64,000 nucleotides of DNA from JAAXXJ01 sp964412455 (GCA_964412455.1 CAYPOT010000004.1:1-64000), one strand, 5' to 3'. Positions 17,792 through 29,606 are shown, counted from the first letter of the stretch. The notes: a model not told the origin generated them from the letters alone. Made by a program: numbers and translations.

Positions 17792-18073
17792 TTAGGTGTC
17801 GTCAGATTTTAAAAGGTATACTTGAACCGTTTTGAGGTGAAAGAGACAGCCATAGATTAGCGTAGCGGTTACAAGGCCATTGACAAGAGCGAATCCTAGA
17901 TCAGCGACTAGCCATTTAGGAAAAGCAACAATAGGTAATACAGGAGAAAGTACCAAAACCCACCGACTCCAACTTTGTCGTGCAGCCAGACCCCAAGTAC
18001 CGAAAGTGACAAGGCAAATGAAGAGAAGAGCACTTATTCCTGCACCAGATCGCCACAGCTCTGAATAGGACAT
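17792..18073 (-). CDS. Small membrane protein, possibly N-terminally frameshifted
   Basis: A 93-residue protein with three hydrophobic helices (about 12-32, 37-52, 57-77). The frame stays open upstream of the ATG, reading FLVIPITAWTVNGQRM. In the neighbouring frame an ATG at 18182 with MPSLLRLLCKGGMTAGPILF leads into the same membrane segment before stopping. A short duplication near 18105-18120 (ATTCC-TTGTC-ATTCC) could have caused the shift. The original gene may therefore have run from 18182 to 17792. No family is recognised. Confidence 0.6.
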   Translation of the reverse strand: MSYSELWRSGAGISALLFICLVTFGTWGLAARQSWSRWVLVLSPVLPIVAFPKWLVADLGFALVNGLVTATLIYGCLFHLKTVQVYLLKSDDT

Positions 18074-18192
18074 TCGCTGGCCATTAACTGTCCAGGCCGT
18101 AATCGGAATGACAAGGAATAAGGAACAGAATCGGACCGGCAGTCATTCCGCCCTTACACAAAAGCCGTAAAAGAGATGGCATCTTGTCAACA

Positions 18193-18474
18193 TTATGCCA
18201 ATAGGTTCGGATTCGCGAGTTCATGTTTCCTCTGACCAACAAGGGAATCACGAGCCTCCCTCGTTAATACCGGAAATCCGTTGTTGAAGAGCCCCATAGA
18301 TAATAACGGATTTGCGGTGTTATCCAGTTTAGCAATGAACATGCCAAACCACTCTCGGTAACTTGGACGAATATATGCTTGATGCCATGATTTGTCAACG
18401 ACAGCGATGTGGTAATATAAGGGTATTACAATGAATAAAGTTTGAAATATTGTGTGTTGCTGAGGATAGCAACT
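18193..18474 (-). pseudogene. Orphan coding remnant without a start codon
   Basis: Between two stops this frame gives 93 residues that look protein-like (segments LYYHIAVVDKSWHQAYIRPS and NPLLSMGLFNNGFPVLTREA), but there is no plausible start before an internal methionine. It is probably the tail of a gene truncated upstream. I cannot assign a family. Confidence 0.4.
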
Positions 18475-18510
18475 TCAACAGCTTCAGGAAGTACTTATTG
18501 AAGCCAGAGA

Positions 18511-18753
18511 TCAGTCAACCAGCATTTTCTGAATGACCGCCTTGACTGTTTGTACTGTTTCCGGCAGGAGCCTTCCGAGTTTCTTGATCAGCCTTGCTTT
18601 ATCTACCGTGCGTATCTGATCCAGCACCACCCATCCGTCCTTGCCCTTAAAGCGGAGAGGTACACGCGTGGGATATGCATGCGATCGGGTTGTCATGGGC
18701 GCAATGATCACGGTATCGAGAGGGAATTGACAGGGATGATATAATATTACGGA
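18511..18753 (-). pseudogene. MazF/PemK toxin, N-terminally deleted
   Basis: The remnant reads LDTVIIAPMTTRSHAYPTRV, then VPLRFKGKDGWVVLDQIRTV and DKARLIKKLGRL, the C-terminal half of PemK/MazF endoribonucleases. The N-terminal half (about 40 residues, including the substrate-binding arginine region) is missing. The frame simply follows the antitoxin stop codon TAG at 18754-18756. The toxin is probably inactive. It follows the MazE-like fragment in the normal antitoxin-toxin order. Confidence 0.8.
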
Positions 18754-18912
18754 CTACCACTCCCACCCCTTCATAGCAGGGTCTATAGCATCCGGGATAA
18801 TGAGATCGTCTTCCTTAAGCTTCTTCATCTGCTTAAATTCTGCATCCCAATCCTTGCGAGGATTCTTTCTGGCAGAGACGAGATCGAAGTCTTTCAAGTC
18901 ACTATTTGACAT
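18754..18912 (-). pseudogene. MazE-type antitoxin C-terminal fragment (52 residues)
   Basis: A short open frame from an ATG at 18912 encodes MSNSDLKDFDLVSARKNPRK, then DWDAEFKQMKKLKEDDLIIP and a terminal KGWEW. This is the toxin-binding tail of MazE antitoxins, which often ends in tryptophans. The AbrB DNA-binding half is absent. It overlaps the end of the truncated HEPN gene by 19 bases, so a deletion seems to have joined two toxin-antitoxin loci. Confidence 0.65.
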
Positions 18913-19157
18913 AAGTTATAACCATTCTGGCGTCTTGACGTCATACCGAGCTTCTTCGCGGCGCTGTTTAGGTCAAGGATATTGTGGGTCCGGGGAATAT
19001 CAATGTCACGTTCAACAAGGAGGGCTTTCAGGGTTTTCTCGACGGACTGCTGGGCATGATAACAAACCATCCGGAAGATCCTCTTCTCCGCAAGATATTC
19101 CGCGAATTGGAGCTCTTCCGCGGCTATCGCCAGCCAGGCCTCAGCTTCTTTTCTCAT
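18894..19157 (-). CDS. HEPN-domain protein, C-terminally shortened
   Basis: A protein of 87 residues with the N-terminal HEPN helices: AWLAIAAEELQFAEYLAEK, then MVCYHAQQSVEKTLKALL and IPRTHNILDLNSAAKKLG. Typical HEPN partners of MNT are 120-135 residues; here the last helix is replaced by an unrelated tail (SRRQNGYNLCQIVT), apparently by the deletion that fused it to the MazE fragment. The RxxxxH catalytic motif of HEPN RNases is present as RTHN only in reduced form. It overlaps the MNT gene by 17 bases. Confidence 0.78.
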   Translation of the reverse strand: MRKEAEAWLAIAAEELQFAEYLAEKRIFRMVCYHAQQSVEKTLKALLVERDIDIPRTHNILDLNSAAKKLGMTSRRQNGYNLCQIVT

Positions 19158-19482
19158 ACACTATTTTGCCCGTTTTGAGGATGTTAAGCAGGAAGGAATA
19201 CTTTTCTTTAAGAAGGTGCGCGTACTCCTGCGGTGTATAAATGAACAGGTCGATCCCGACCTTTGGATGGATCAGATTGAAAAGCTCGATATTCCTGTCA
19301 ATGGGCCTTTTATCGGTCTCCTTGACGATCAACAGATCGATGTCGCTCCACTCATGCACAGCATCGTCAGCGAGAGAACCGAACAGGACGATCTTTTCCG
19401 GACGGTATTCCGCTATTAAGACCTCGACGATGCGGTCGAGCTCTGCTTTAAGCGAATTTTCTCTCTCTCTTGCACGGTACAC
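19141..19482 (-). CDS. MNT-type nucleotidyltransferase
   Basis: A 113-residue minimal nucleotidyltransferase. The active-site motif VLFGSLADDAVHEWSDIDLL near 31-51 has both metal-binding aspartates of GS...DxD, and a third acidic residue follows in VGIDLFIY. In MNT/HEPN toxin-antitoxin modules this enzyme AMPylates and silences the HEPN RNase. The partner downstream is shortened, so the antitoxin outlives its toxin here. GTG start at 19482. Confidence 0.88.
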   Translation of the reverse strand: MYRARERENSLKAELDRIVEVLIAEYRPEKIVLFGSLADDAVHEWSDIDLLIVKETDKRPIDRNIELFNLIHPKVGIDLFIYTPQEYAHLLKEKYSFLLNILKTGKIVYEKRS

Positions 19483-19624
19483 AGCTTCATGAAACCTCTT
19501 GGAATGCCTTCGTTTTTCAGCCTGACTGCGTAAAGTCTATCATAAGCCTACACAGCGTTCAAGCCTATTCTACTTTCGTGTCAACCCAAGCCTCTTTGCT
19601 GTTTAGCGTTGTTTTGGAACTCCC

Positions 19625-19658
19625 GAAAAACAAAGGGCGGCCCGTTGGGGCCGCCCTT
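19625..19658 (-). terminator. Rho-independent terminator of ppdK
   Basis: On the minus strand the stem AAGGGCGGCC / GGCCGCCCTT with loop CCAACG is followed by TTGTTTTTC, 20 bases after the ppdK stop. Confidence 0.93.
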
Positions 19659-19677
19659 GTAATGAACACAGTTACGG

Positions 19678-22362
<2,685 letters not shown>

Positions 22363-22399
22363 GATTCGATCCTCCCGGAAAAACAGATAAGATTCGTAA

Positions 22400-22542
22400 T
22401 GCTTGCCACAAAGACACCAAGACACGAAGAAGGAAATCAGCTCGCAGCTGATAGTTCATAGCTTTTGAGCTTCTACTACGAGCGATCAGCCCTGTTCAAA
22501 TAGCTGCCTTCGTGCCTTCGTGTCTTCGTGGCGTGATCTGGT
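22400..22542. repeat. Inverted 7-8-mer repeat element (CACGAAG units)
   Basis: The left arm CACAAAGACACCAAGACACG and right arm CCTTCGTGCCTTCGTGTCTT are reverse complements built of 7-8-base units. The core contains a second small palindrome (ATCAGCTCGCAGCTGAT). It lies between glyS and ppdK, which share a strand. Confidence 0.85.
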
Positions 22543-24630
22543 TTATGCGTTTTTGGGTTCCTCGGAGCTTAAAACCAATCGCGAAAAATCCGCGATCCCC
22601 GCGAACAGCCCGGTAATGCCGGCGAGGAGCGCCAACCGGTTGTTCTTCACCTCGGCAGCCTTGTCCATCACCATGACCTTGTCGAAGAACGCGTCCACCG
22701 GTTTCCGGAGCGACGCGATGTCAGCGAGGGCCCCGCGAAAATCAAGCGACCCGGTCTTCGCCTTCACCCGGTCCTTGATGTCCGTATAGGCGGTAAACAG
22801 TTCCTTCTCAGCATCCTCTTTCAGCAGGCCCTTCTTCACCGTGCCGGAAAAATCCTTCGGAAGAATGTTCCCCGCCCGTTTGAGCGCCGTCACCAGCGGC
22901 CGGTAGTCCTCGGAGGTCCTCCATGCGTCAAGGGCGCGGACCTTCTCCTTGGCAACCAGCGGATCGTCGAAAGGACCGGAAAGCGCCGCATCCACAACGT
23001 CGGACCGGAGCCCCTCGGTGGTCAGCATGCCGGCAAGCCTCTGCCGGAGAAAATCGAGGACCTCCATCTCGATCCGGGCCAATTCGCCCTTCTTGAGACC
23101 GTATCCCCTGCACGCCTCTGCGACAAGCCCCGAGAGCGACAGGTGCATGCTCCGGTCGAACAGCATGGACAGGATGGCCACGGACTGCCTGCGCAGACCG
23201 TAGGGGTCCTCTGAGCCGCTCGGAATGAGCCCCGCGGAAAAACAGCCGGTGATGGTGTCGATCCGGTCCGCGATGCCGACGCACATGCCCTCGAGCGACC
23301 CGGGAAGCGCATCCCCGGCAAAGCGCGGGAGGTACTGTTCGGCGATCGCCGCGGCGACCCGAGCGTCCTCCCCGGACAATATGGCGTACGTGCTGCCCAT
23401 GAAGCCCTGGAGCTTGGGAAATTCACCGACCACACCGGTGAGCAGGTCCGCCTTGGCGAGATAGGCCGCTCGCTCGGCGGTCTTCGCGTCCGCCTTTATA
23501 ATGCCGGCAAGGTGGCCGGAAAGCTTCTTCACCCGCTCCACCTTGTCGTAGACCGTGCCGAGCTTTTCCTGATAGGTCACTTTCTTCAGTCCTTCAACAC
23601 GGTCAGCGAGCGGCACCTTCACGTCGTGGTCGAAAAAATAAGCGGCGTCGGACATACGCGCCGCCAGGACCCGTTCATTCCCCGCCTGGACCACGGCCAT
23701 GTCCTCAGCGCGGGTGTTGCTGATGGTGATGAAGTGGGGAAGCAGGTTCCCCTGGTTGTCCACGACGCTGAAATAGCGCTGGTGCTCACGCATGGCGGTG
23801 ACCAGCACTTCCTTCGGCACCCGGAGAAACTCCTTGTTGAACGAACCCATGACCGCAACCGGGAACTCCACGAGGTTCATCACTTCGTCCACGAGCCCGC
23901 TGTCCTCAAGCACCGTCCCGTTCTTCGCCTTCGCCAGATCATCGATCTGTTTCACGATGCGGGCCCTCCGCACCTCGGGGTCGATCACCACAAAGTTCGG
24001 TTCGGCCTGGAGTTGATAGGACTTGAAGTCCTTCACCATAAAGGCGCCGGGGCTCATGAACCGGTGGCCGCGCGAGACGTTGCCGCTCTTGAGGCCGTCC
24101 AGTTCGAACTCCACCACGACCCCGCCGGAGATGGCCAGGACCCAATGGATGGGACGGGCGAACCGTATGTCCTTGTCCATCCATCGCATGGACTTGGAGA
24201 ACGGAATGGACAGGATGAAACCCGGAAGCACCTGGCCGAGCCACGCCGCCGTGTCGCCGCCCTTTTCGTCGATGCGGGCGACCACGTACTCGCCTTTGTC
24301 GGTGGACTTGATGCCCAGGGCGTCCGCGCTCACGCCGTTCTTCTCGGCGAAGACAAGCGCGGCCCTGGTCGGCCTGCCGTCGGCGTCATAGGCGATCTTC
24401 TTCGGCGGGCCAAGCACTTCCCGGGACAGGTCCGCCTGTCGTTCGTCCAGTTCGGAGGCGTACAGGACCAGCCGGCGCGGCGTGCCGTAGACCTTGATCT
24501 CGCCGGCAGACGCGACCCGGCCCGAGGCGAGGAGCGCCGTGAACAGCTCCTTCATCTTCTCCAGCGCGGGGCCGATGAAGCGGGACGGTATTTCCTCGGT
24601 GCCTATCTCTAAAAGGAATTCTTTGGACAA
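22543..24630 (-). CDS. glyS: Glycine-tRNA ligase beta subunit
   Basis: Beta chain of the bacterial (alpha-beta)2 glycyl-tRNA synthetase, 695 residues, normal length. It begins with the family signature LLEIGTEEIPSRFIGPAL and has REHQRYFSV near 280 and the ADLLTGVVGEFPKLQGFMG segment near 390. The C-terminal anticodon-binding part is complete (ends at an FFDKVMVM segment plus about 40 residues). The start is TTG with GAGGT 5 bases upstream. It lies downstream of glyQ, with about 115 bases between them containing low-complexity sequence. Confidence 0.97.
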   Translation of the reverse strand: MSKEFLLEIGTEEIPSRFIGPALEKMKELFTALLASGRVASAGEIKVYGTPRRLVLYASELDERQADLSREVLGPPKKIAYDADGRPTRAALVFAEKNGVSADALGIKSTDKGEYVVARIDEKGGDTAAWLGQVLPGFILSIPFSKSMRWMDKDIRFARPIHWVLAISGGVVVEFELDGLKSGNVSRGHRFMSPGAFMVKDFKSYQLQAEPNFVVIDPEVRRARIVKQIDDLAKAKNGTVLEDSGLVDEVMNLVEFPVAVMGSFNKEFLRVPKEVLVTAMREHQRYFSVVDNQGNLLPHFITISNTRAEDMAVVQAGNERVLAARMSDAAYFFDHDVKVPLADRVEGLKKVTYQEKLGTVYDKVERVKKLSGHLAGIIKADAKTAERAAYLAKADLLTGVVGEFPKLQGFMGSTYAILSGEDARVAAAIAEQYLPRFAGDALPGSLEGMCVGIADRIDTITGCFSAGLIPSGSEDPYGLRRQSVAILSMLFDRSMHLSLSGLVAEACRGYGLKKGELARIEMEVLDFLRQRLAGMLTTEGLRSDVVDAALSGPFDDPLVAKEKVRALDAWRTSEDYRPLVTALKRAGNILPKDFSGTVKKGLLKEDAEKELFTAYTDIKDRVKAKTGSLDFRGALADIASLRKPVDAFFDKVMVMDKAAEVKNNRLALLAGITGLFAGIADFSRLVLSSEEPKNA

Positions 24631-24746
24631 GATTACCTCGTTACGAGCAACAACTATTTATCCACGGATGACTTTGTAGGGGCGGCCCTGTGTGGCCGCC
24701 CATTTCTGGGCAACCACGCAGGGTTGCCCCTACAATTATCTGCTGA

Positions 24747-25619
24747 CTACTGCTTCTTCAACATCGGAAATCCCTTCGCCTCCCGGTCCGCAAGGTACGC
24801 ATGCGCGCAGAGGCGGGCAAGCTTCCGCACCCGGCCGATGTAACCGGTCCGCTCGGTGACGCTGATGGCGCCGGCCGCGTCCAGGAGGTTGAAGGTGTGC
24901 GAACACTTGAGGCAGTGGTCGTAGGCCGGGTAAACGACACCCGCCTTGATCAGCTTTTCGCATTCTTTCTCAGAGGCTTCGAACTGCCGGAAGAGCATCT
25001 CCCTGTCGGAGAGCTCAAAGTTGTACTTCGAGAACTGAACCTCCGTGTCGTGGTGCACGTCGCCGTATTTCACGTCCTTCGTCCAGGCGAGATCGAAAAC
25101 GTTGTTCACGCCCTGAAGGTACATGGCGAGCCGCTCTATGCCGTAGGTGAGCTCGGCCGAGATCGGCTTCAGGTCAATGCCGCCCACCTGCTGGAAGTAC
25201 GTGAACTGCGTGACCTCCATGCCGTCCAGCCAAACCTCCCACCCCAGGCCCCAGGCGCCGAGCGTCGGCGAGTCCCAGTCGTCCTCGACGAACCGGATGT
25301 CGTGCTTCAAGGGATTGATGCCGAGCCGGACCAGACTGTCGAGATAGAGTTCCTGAACGTTCTGGGGATGGGGCTTCAGGATGACCTGGAACTGGTAGTA
25401 ATGCTGCATGCGATTGGGATTTTCGCCGTAGCGGCCGTCGGTCGGTCGGCGCGATGGCTGGACGTACGCCGCCTTCCAGGGTTCAGGACCGAGCACGCGC
25501 AGAAAGGTGGCGGGATGGAAGGTCCCGGCTCCGACCTCGAGATCGTAGGGCTGATGGATGACACACCCCTTCGATGCCCAGTAATCCTGCAAAGTTAATA
25601 TAAGCTCTTGAAATGTCAA
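24747..25619 (-). CDS. glyQ: Glycine-tRNA ligase alpha subunit
   Basis: Catalytic alpha chain, 290 residues from the TTG at 25619. Starts LTFQELILTLQDYWASKGC and carries the class-II signatures EVGAGTFHPATFLR near 28 and YVQPSRRPTDGRYGENPNR near 53. The TTG start is preferred over the upstream ATG (25712) because all homologues begin at this position and AGAGG lies 7 bases before it. The upstream extension of 31 residues would be hydrophobic and unlike the family. Together with glyS it forms an essential enzyme. Confidence 0.96.
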   Translation of the reverse strand: MTFQELILTLQDYWASKGCVIHQPYDLEVGAGTFHPATFLRVLGPEPWKAAYVQPSRRPTDGRYGENPNRMQHYYQFQVILKPHPQNVQELYLDSLVRLGINPLKHDIRFVEDDWDSPTLGAWGLGWEVWLDGMEVTQFTYFQQVGGIDLKPISAELTYGIERLAMYLQGVNNVFDLAWTKDVKYGDVHHDTEVQFSKYNFELSDREMLFRQFEASEKECEKLIKAGVVYPAYDHCLKCSHTFNLLDAAGAISVTERTGYIGRVRKLARLCAHAYLADREAKGFPMLKKQ

Positions 25620-25877
25620 GTGATTGCCTCTGTTCGGAAGACCACGAAGAAATCGAAATATGCCGTAAAAACAGAGTGTTATTATACAAAAATACCTTAT
25701 CTTGTCAAGCAAATATGGTGATATTAGAAGGTTTTATAAGGCGAGGGGGCAAGAGTAGCGGCATATCAATGATCGCTTCCGGAAAAGAGGGGGCACAGCT
25801 CAGGATCAGCAACGTGCGGCTTTCCTGGAGACAGATTATGAGCTTACCCGCGGTTCAACTGGGGCAATGGTATTCGG

Positions 25878-26315
25878 TCACAACTGTGACATGATCTCAG
25901 AGCATTTCCGGATCAGCTCTTCAGCCTTTTTTTCGTCGATGACCAGCTTAACATACTTCTTGCAGTTGTCCATGGTCGCCTGAAGGCCCTCTTTCGAATC
26001 CGGGGCATCCTTGATCTTGGCGATGACCTTCTCAGCGTCGGCGCCAAGGGTCTGCTGCGCCATGGCGATCAGTTCGTCCTTTATACCGGCAAACGTGACC
26101 GTGTCGTCGATCTGAATGAATCCCTGCGCTGCAAGCTCTTCGAGGGATTGGCCGACGTTCGGGAATCCGGCCGCCTTTTCGAGGATCTTGGTGATGTTCG
26201 ATTTGCCGTCGACGAAGATGAGGACCTGCCGCAAGTTCTGCGGGAGATTGTATTTCCGGGTCCGCAATTCCTCTGCGCCCTTGTCGGTCTTCTGGTAGAT
26301 CTTTTTCGGGTCCAT
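25878..26315 (-). CDS. Uncharacterised 145-residue protein, paralogue of the 6.4-kb gene
   Basis: No named family. The N-terminal half (TDKGAEEL, LIFVDGKSNITKILEKA, LEELAAQGFI) matches the order and spacing of the protein at 6438-6866. The C-terminal half is helical (MAQQTLGADAEKVIAKI, then CKKYVKLVIDEKKAEEL). Both proteins combine a DGK-containing winged-helix-like module with a helical domain of about 65 residues. It lies 14 bases downstream of a small membrane protein gene on the same strand. Confidence 0.8.
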   Translation of the reverse strand: MDPKKIYQKTDKGAEELRTRKYNLPQNLRQVLIFVDGKSNITKILEKAAGFPNVGQSLEELAAQGFIQIDDTVTFAGIKDELIAMAQQTLGADAEKVIAKIKDAPDSKEGLQATMDNCKKYVKLVIDEKKAEELIRKCSEIMSQL

Positions 26316-26329
26316 GCGGCGCCTCTTCC

Positions 26330-26629
26330 TTACGAGGAAAGTTCCTTGATGATCTGGTAGATCAGTTTCACCGTGATAACGACATAGATCGCTCCGAAGA
26401 AGAAGATTCCCGCGACGATCAGGCGCAGGACGCCCTCAGGAATGATCCCGAAAAACGGGGTCGACAGATATCCCACGGTGAACATGGCAACAAGCGCCAT
26501 GAGAAAGCTCCACTTTTTGCCGACGATGCCGCCCGGTACTTTTTGCTTGAGCGACACCACAAGATAAAGACAGTACAGCATGATGGCAATTGCCGCAATA
26601 CTTATGAAGAATGTTAGGTCGATTTTCAT
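26330..26629 (-). CDS. Small membrane protein, three helices
   Basis: A 99-residue protein with hydrophobic segments at about 5-26, 40-58 and 68-92. GGAGG-type ribosome site (AGGAGGGTGAC) precedes the ATG. No family recognised. It is co-directional with and immediately upstream of the 145-residue paralogue gene, so the two may be co-expressed. Confidence 0.72.
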   Translation of the reverse strand: MKIDLTFFISIAAIAIMLYCLYLVVSLKQKVPGGIVGKKWSFLMALVAMFTVGYLSTPFFGIIPEGVLRLIVAGIFFFGAIYVVITVKLIYQIIKELSS

Positions 26630-26769
26630 GTCACCCTCCTTTATTTTTTTGCATCACCGAAAAAATTATACCGTATTTACTGAAAATATCAAGCTTTATT
26701 TCTCTTTATATCCGTTATTCGTTCCCAAAGCAGGGGAGCCTCTTTCGCGCTTGCGGGGTACGACGGCAG

Positions 26770-28974
26770 TTACACCTGCCACATCATGGCCTCAAAGTCT
26801 TCGGTCGGGACCTTCACCTGGATGAACCCGCGGTAGGGCCATTTCTCGATCTCCGACCCCTTCCGTTCGACCGTGATGAAGCAGTGGATCTCGTCGTTCG
26901 GCTTGACGCCAAGAAGTTCAAAGGGGATCGCAAGCTCGATGATCTCGTTCGCGGCAACGTTGTTGATGGCGGCGACCTCTTTCCGGCCGCCGTTCTCTCC
27001 CCGATAGAGGGCAGCGGTCGCCCGGCGCTCCCGGGGCATCACGCGGATCTCGACGTCCATCCCCTTGGGAAGCAGGAAGTTCACGAAGAAGGAAAGGTCC
27101 TCCGCCGCGTCTTCCTGAAGGCTCCGGCTCGGGTCCAGCCGGATGAACAGGTTCCTGAGATCGAAACCGTAGTAGATATGCGCAACGACGCTGGCGCCCC
27201 GGTGCATAGCGCCCCCTCCCCGGGCAACATCATAGAATCCCGCCGAGAGCCATTCGAAATAGTTCGATACCTGGCCGTCAATGGTTGGAGAAATGAGCGC
27301 CGTAAGGTCCACCGTGGGACGGGCCTCGCGGTCCTCGCGCAGGATGGGAACGCGAAGCTCATCGGGCACATCGAGGCCGATGATGCGGTACACGTTCATC
27401 AGGTGGGTGCGGAACAGAAGATCGAACTCCTCATCATTCTCGGAAAAATGATCGTCGCCGTACCACCAGCACCAATCGCTCCCCTCGGCGATGTAGATCT
27501 CCTCCCAGGCGTTCGCGAGCTTGTCAGGGTCGCCGTTCCGGTTGGCATACTGCACCAGGGCTTCCCGGGTCTGGCCCAGAAGGTCCCAGGCGCGGTTGTC
27601 CTCTTCGTGGCCGATCCAGATGCGGAAATTCGAATAGATCCACGAACCGGCGTGAAGCCGCTCGATCCGGTCCTGTGCAGGATGCTGTTTGAGATATTCC
27701 CCGACCGTGACGCACTGCAGTCCCTCTTCCCTGCTCAGCCTCTCGTAGAGATACAAGAAGAAGTCCCTGCCGTCGTTCGGGTAGTACTCCCAGGCATTCT
27801 CGCCGTCCAGAATGATCGATACGAGGTGCGGTCTGTTTCCCACGCTTTTCCGGATCCGATGCAGCCGTTCGATGAGGTCGTTCACGGCATTCCGGGAATC
27901 CCACTTGGAGTACACGAATCCCACGAGGTCGGACAGGGTATGGTCGCGGAACACGATGGAGACGGTCTTGTCTCCCTTGCCGGCGAGGTACGGCTTGTAC
28001 AGCATCTCCGGGTTCTTCATGATGCCGCTGAAATCGCGGTCGATCGGGACGCCCAGGGAGCGGGCCAGCACGCCTTCGTCCGTGCCGATCCAGCGGATCC
28101 CGGCATCGGCCAGCAGGGGGATGATCTCCTCGGCCACGGAGCCTTCTGACGGCCACATGCCTGCGGGACGGGAACCAAACAACCCTTCATGATAGGCGAG
28201 GGCGCGTTCCACCTGCACTTTCGCGTCCTCGGGATGGGTGAAACGGTTCAGGGGCAGGTGTATGTCGGGCGTTGCGACGCGGGCAAGGTCCGTATCAACC
28301 AGGAGCGGCAGGATGGGATGGTAGAACGGGGTGGTGGTGAGCTCGATCCTGCCCAGCTCCGCCAGTTTTTTATACTCCGGGATGATGAGCGCCATGACCT
28401 CGCGCTGCTTTTCGAGAAGAAGGCGTTTCTCCTCTTCGGTGAAGCCGGACCCCTTCTCGATCAATCCCTTGATGAGCGGATCGTTCTGCTTGAAGAGCGG
28501 ATCGAACCACGTGAGGTTGAACCACACCTGCAGGTCGCGATAGTCCTGGTTCGTGAAATAACGCGTGGCGTTCTCAAGATCATCGGGTGACACGCTTTTC
28601 CCCCGCCGGTCCAGGAGCCGCCAGTACGCGGGATAGGGGCGGATCATCGTGTCCCAGTTCGCCATGAAAGAGTTCTTGAGCAGGAACAGCTTATCCTCAT
28701 GGGCAAGTTCATTGGCGGGTTTGAGCGCAAGGGCAAGAAATTTGTCATGCACCTGGTTCCCGACGTAGTCCTGGATCTGTTTGAGAAGAGAAGGAACGAG
28801 GTTGAATGTCTGGTGGATAGCGGGGAAATCGTTCAGGAGGGCGGGCATGTCGTAGTAATCCTTGATCCCGTGCATCCGCACCCAGGGCAGGATATAGCTG
28901 CCCGTAAGGTCGTCCTTATAGTAGGGCTGGTGCATGTGCCAGATGAAGGCTATGGAGAGGGGATGATCTGACAT
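26770..28974 (-). CDS. Glycoside hydrolase family 57 protein
   Basis: A large cytoplasmic GH57 enzyme of 734 residues. It opens with the family motif IAFIWHMHQPYYKDDLTG and has the conserved MWPSEGSVAEEIIPLL segment near 275 and IILDGENAWEYYPNDG near 385, which carries acidic catalytic-region residues. The C-terminal region (about 490-730) is beta-rich. GH57 enzymes include alpha-amylases, branching enzymes and amylopullulanases for alpha-glucans; glycogen breakdown or remodelling is likely, but specificity is open. The start MSDHPLS is inferred from similarity because no candidate has a strong ribosome site. Confidence 0.93.
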   Translation of the reverse strand: MSDHPLSIAFIWHMHQPYYKDDLTGSYILPWVRMHGIKDYYDMPALLNDFPAIHQTFNLVPSLLKQIQDYVGNQVHDKFLALALKPANELAHEDKLFLLKNSFMANWDTMIRPYPAYWRLLDRRGKSVSPDDLENATRYFTNQDYRDLQVWFNLTWFDPLFKQNDPLIKGLIEKGSGFTEEEKRLLLEKQREVMALIIPEYKKLAELGRIELTTTPFYHPILPLLVDTDLARVATPDIHLPLNRFTHPEDAKVQVERALAYHEGLFGSRPAGMWPSEGSVAEEIIPLLADAGIRWIGTDEGVLARSLGVPIDRDFSGIMKNPEMLYKPYLAGKGDKTVSIVFRDHTLSDLVGFVYSKWDSRNAVNDLIERLHRIRKSVGNRPHLVSIILDGENAWEYYPNDGRDFFLYLYERLSREEGLQCVTVGEYLKQHPAQDRIERLHAGSWIYSNFRIWIGHEEDNRAWDLLGQTREALVQYANRNGDPDKLANAWEEIYIAEGSDWCWWYGDDHFSENDEEFDLLFRTHLMNVYRIIGLDVPDELRVPILREDREARPTVDLTALISPTIDGQVSNYFEWLSAGFYDVARGGGAMHRGASVVAHIYYGFDLRNLFIRLDPSRSLQEDAAEDLSFFVNFLLPKGMDVEIRVMPRERRATAALYRGENGGRKEVAAINNVAANEIIELAIPFELLGVKPNDEIHCFITVERKGSEIEKWPYRGFIQVKVPTEDFEAMMWQV

Positions 28975-29084
28975 GGCGCACATAGTGTTCGGCAATACGG
29001 TCTGGGCATCTTAAAAGAGCGGCACAGCAATGTCAAACAAATTTTCAGGGCTCTCGGCGATAATCCTGCAGGCGGCTCGTTCGG

Positions 29085-29417
29085 CTATTTCGCGGAGTCG
29101 CCGTAATAATAGACCACTTCACCGGGCCGGGCGAGGCCGATCTTGTCACGCGCCATCCGCTCAATGAAGGCGGGGTCGGTCCTGAGGGCGTCGACCTCCT
29201 TCGAGAGCCGGGTGTTGTCCTTTTTCATATGCTCTATCTCGTTCCGGAGGATACGTGCATGCGCGCTCATCCGGTAATACTTCACCACACCCATTTCACC
29301 GACAATGAGAGACCAGAGGAAAGCGATTCCCGCGACAACGCCCGCAATCACCACCAGTTTTTTGGTCCGGGCGGCCCGGGTGCTCCTGTGGGTCTGAAGG
29401 TAGTTCCGCTTGGCCAT
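29085..29417 (-). CDS. FtsB/DivIC-like septum formation initiator
   Basis: A protein of 110 residues: basic N-terminus, one membrane helix (about 20-40), then a coiled coil (RILRNEIEHMKKDNTRLSKE) and the short C-terminal region DPAFIERMARDKIGLARPGE, the characteristic FtsB/DivIC signature that ends in a YYYG-like motif. It would take part in the FtsB-FtsL-FtsQ divisome complex. The symbol is withheld because DivIC and FtsB cannot be separated here. Confidence 0.88.
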   Translation of the reverse strand: MAKRNYLQTHRSTRAARTKKLVVIAGVVAGIAFLWSLIVGEMGVVKYYRMSAHARILRNEIEHMKKDNTRLSKEVDALRTDPAFIERMARDKIGLARPGEVVYYYGDSAK

Positions 29418-29606
29418 AAAAGGATGGGTGAAGTGACCGCGTGATCCCCGTTCCCCAGGAGCAGGTTCAAGACGGACACGTTCATCGTAGCTTCTTTACG
29501 TCGAAAACTATTCGGAAATACTACCGTGCACAATCGATCCGAGTATGATTATGACGGTTATCGAACCAGGAAGCAAGGAGAAAAACCTTCCTTGTCTTGC
29601 CCGATG

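Noticed and set aside
25620..25712. Upstream extension of glyQ to an ATG
   Set aside because: It would add a hydrophobic segment not found in the family; the TTG at 25619 has a proper ribosome site and fits homologues.
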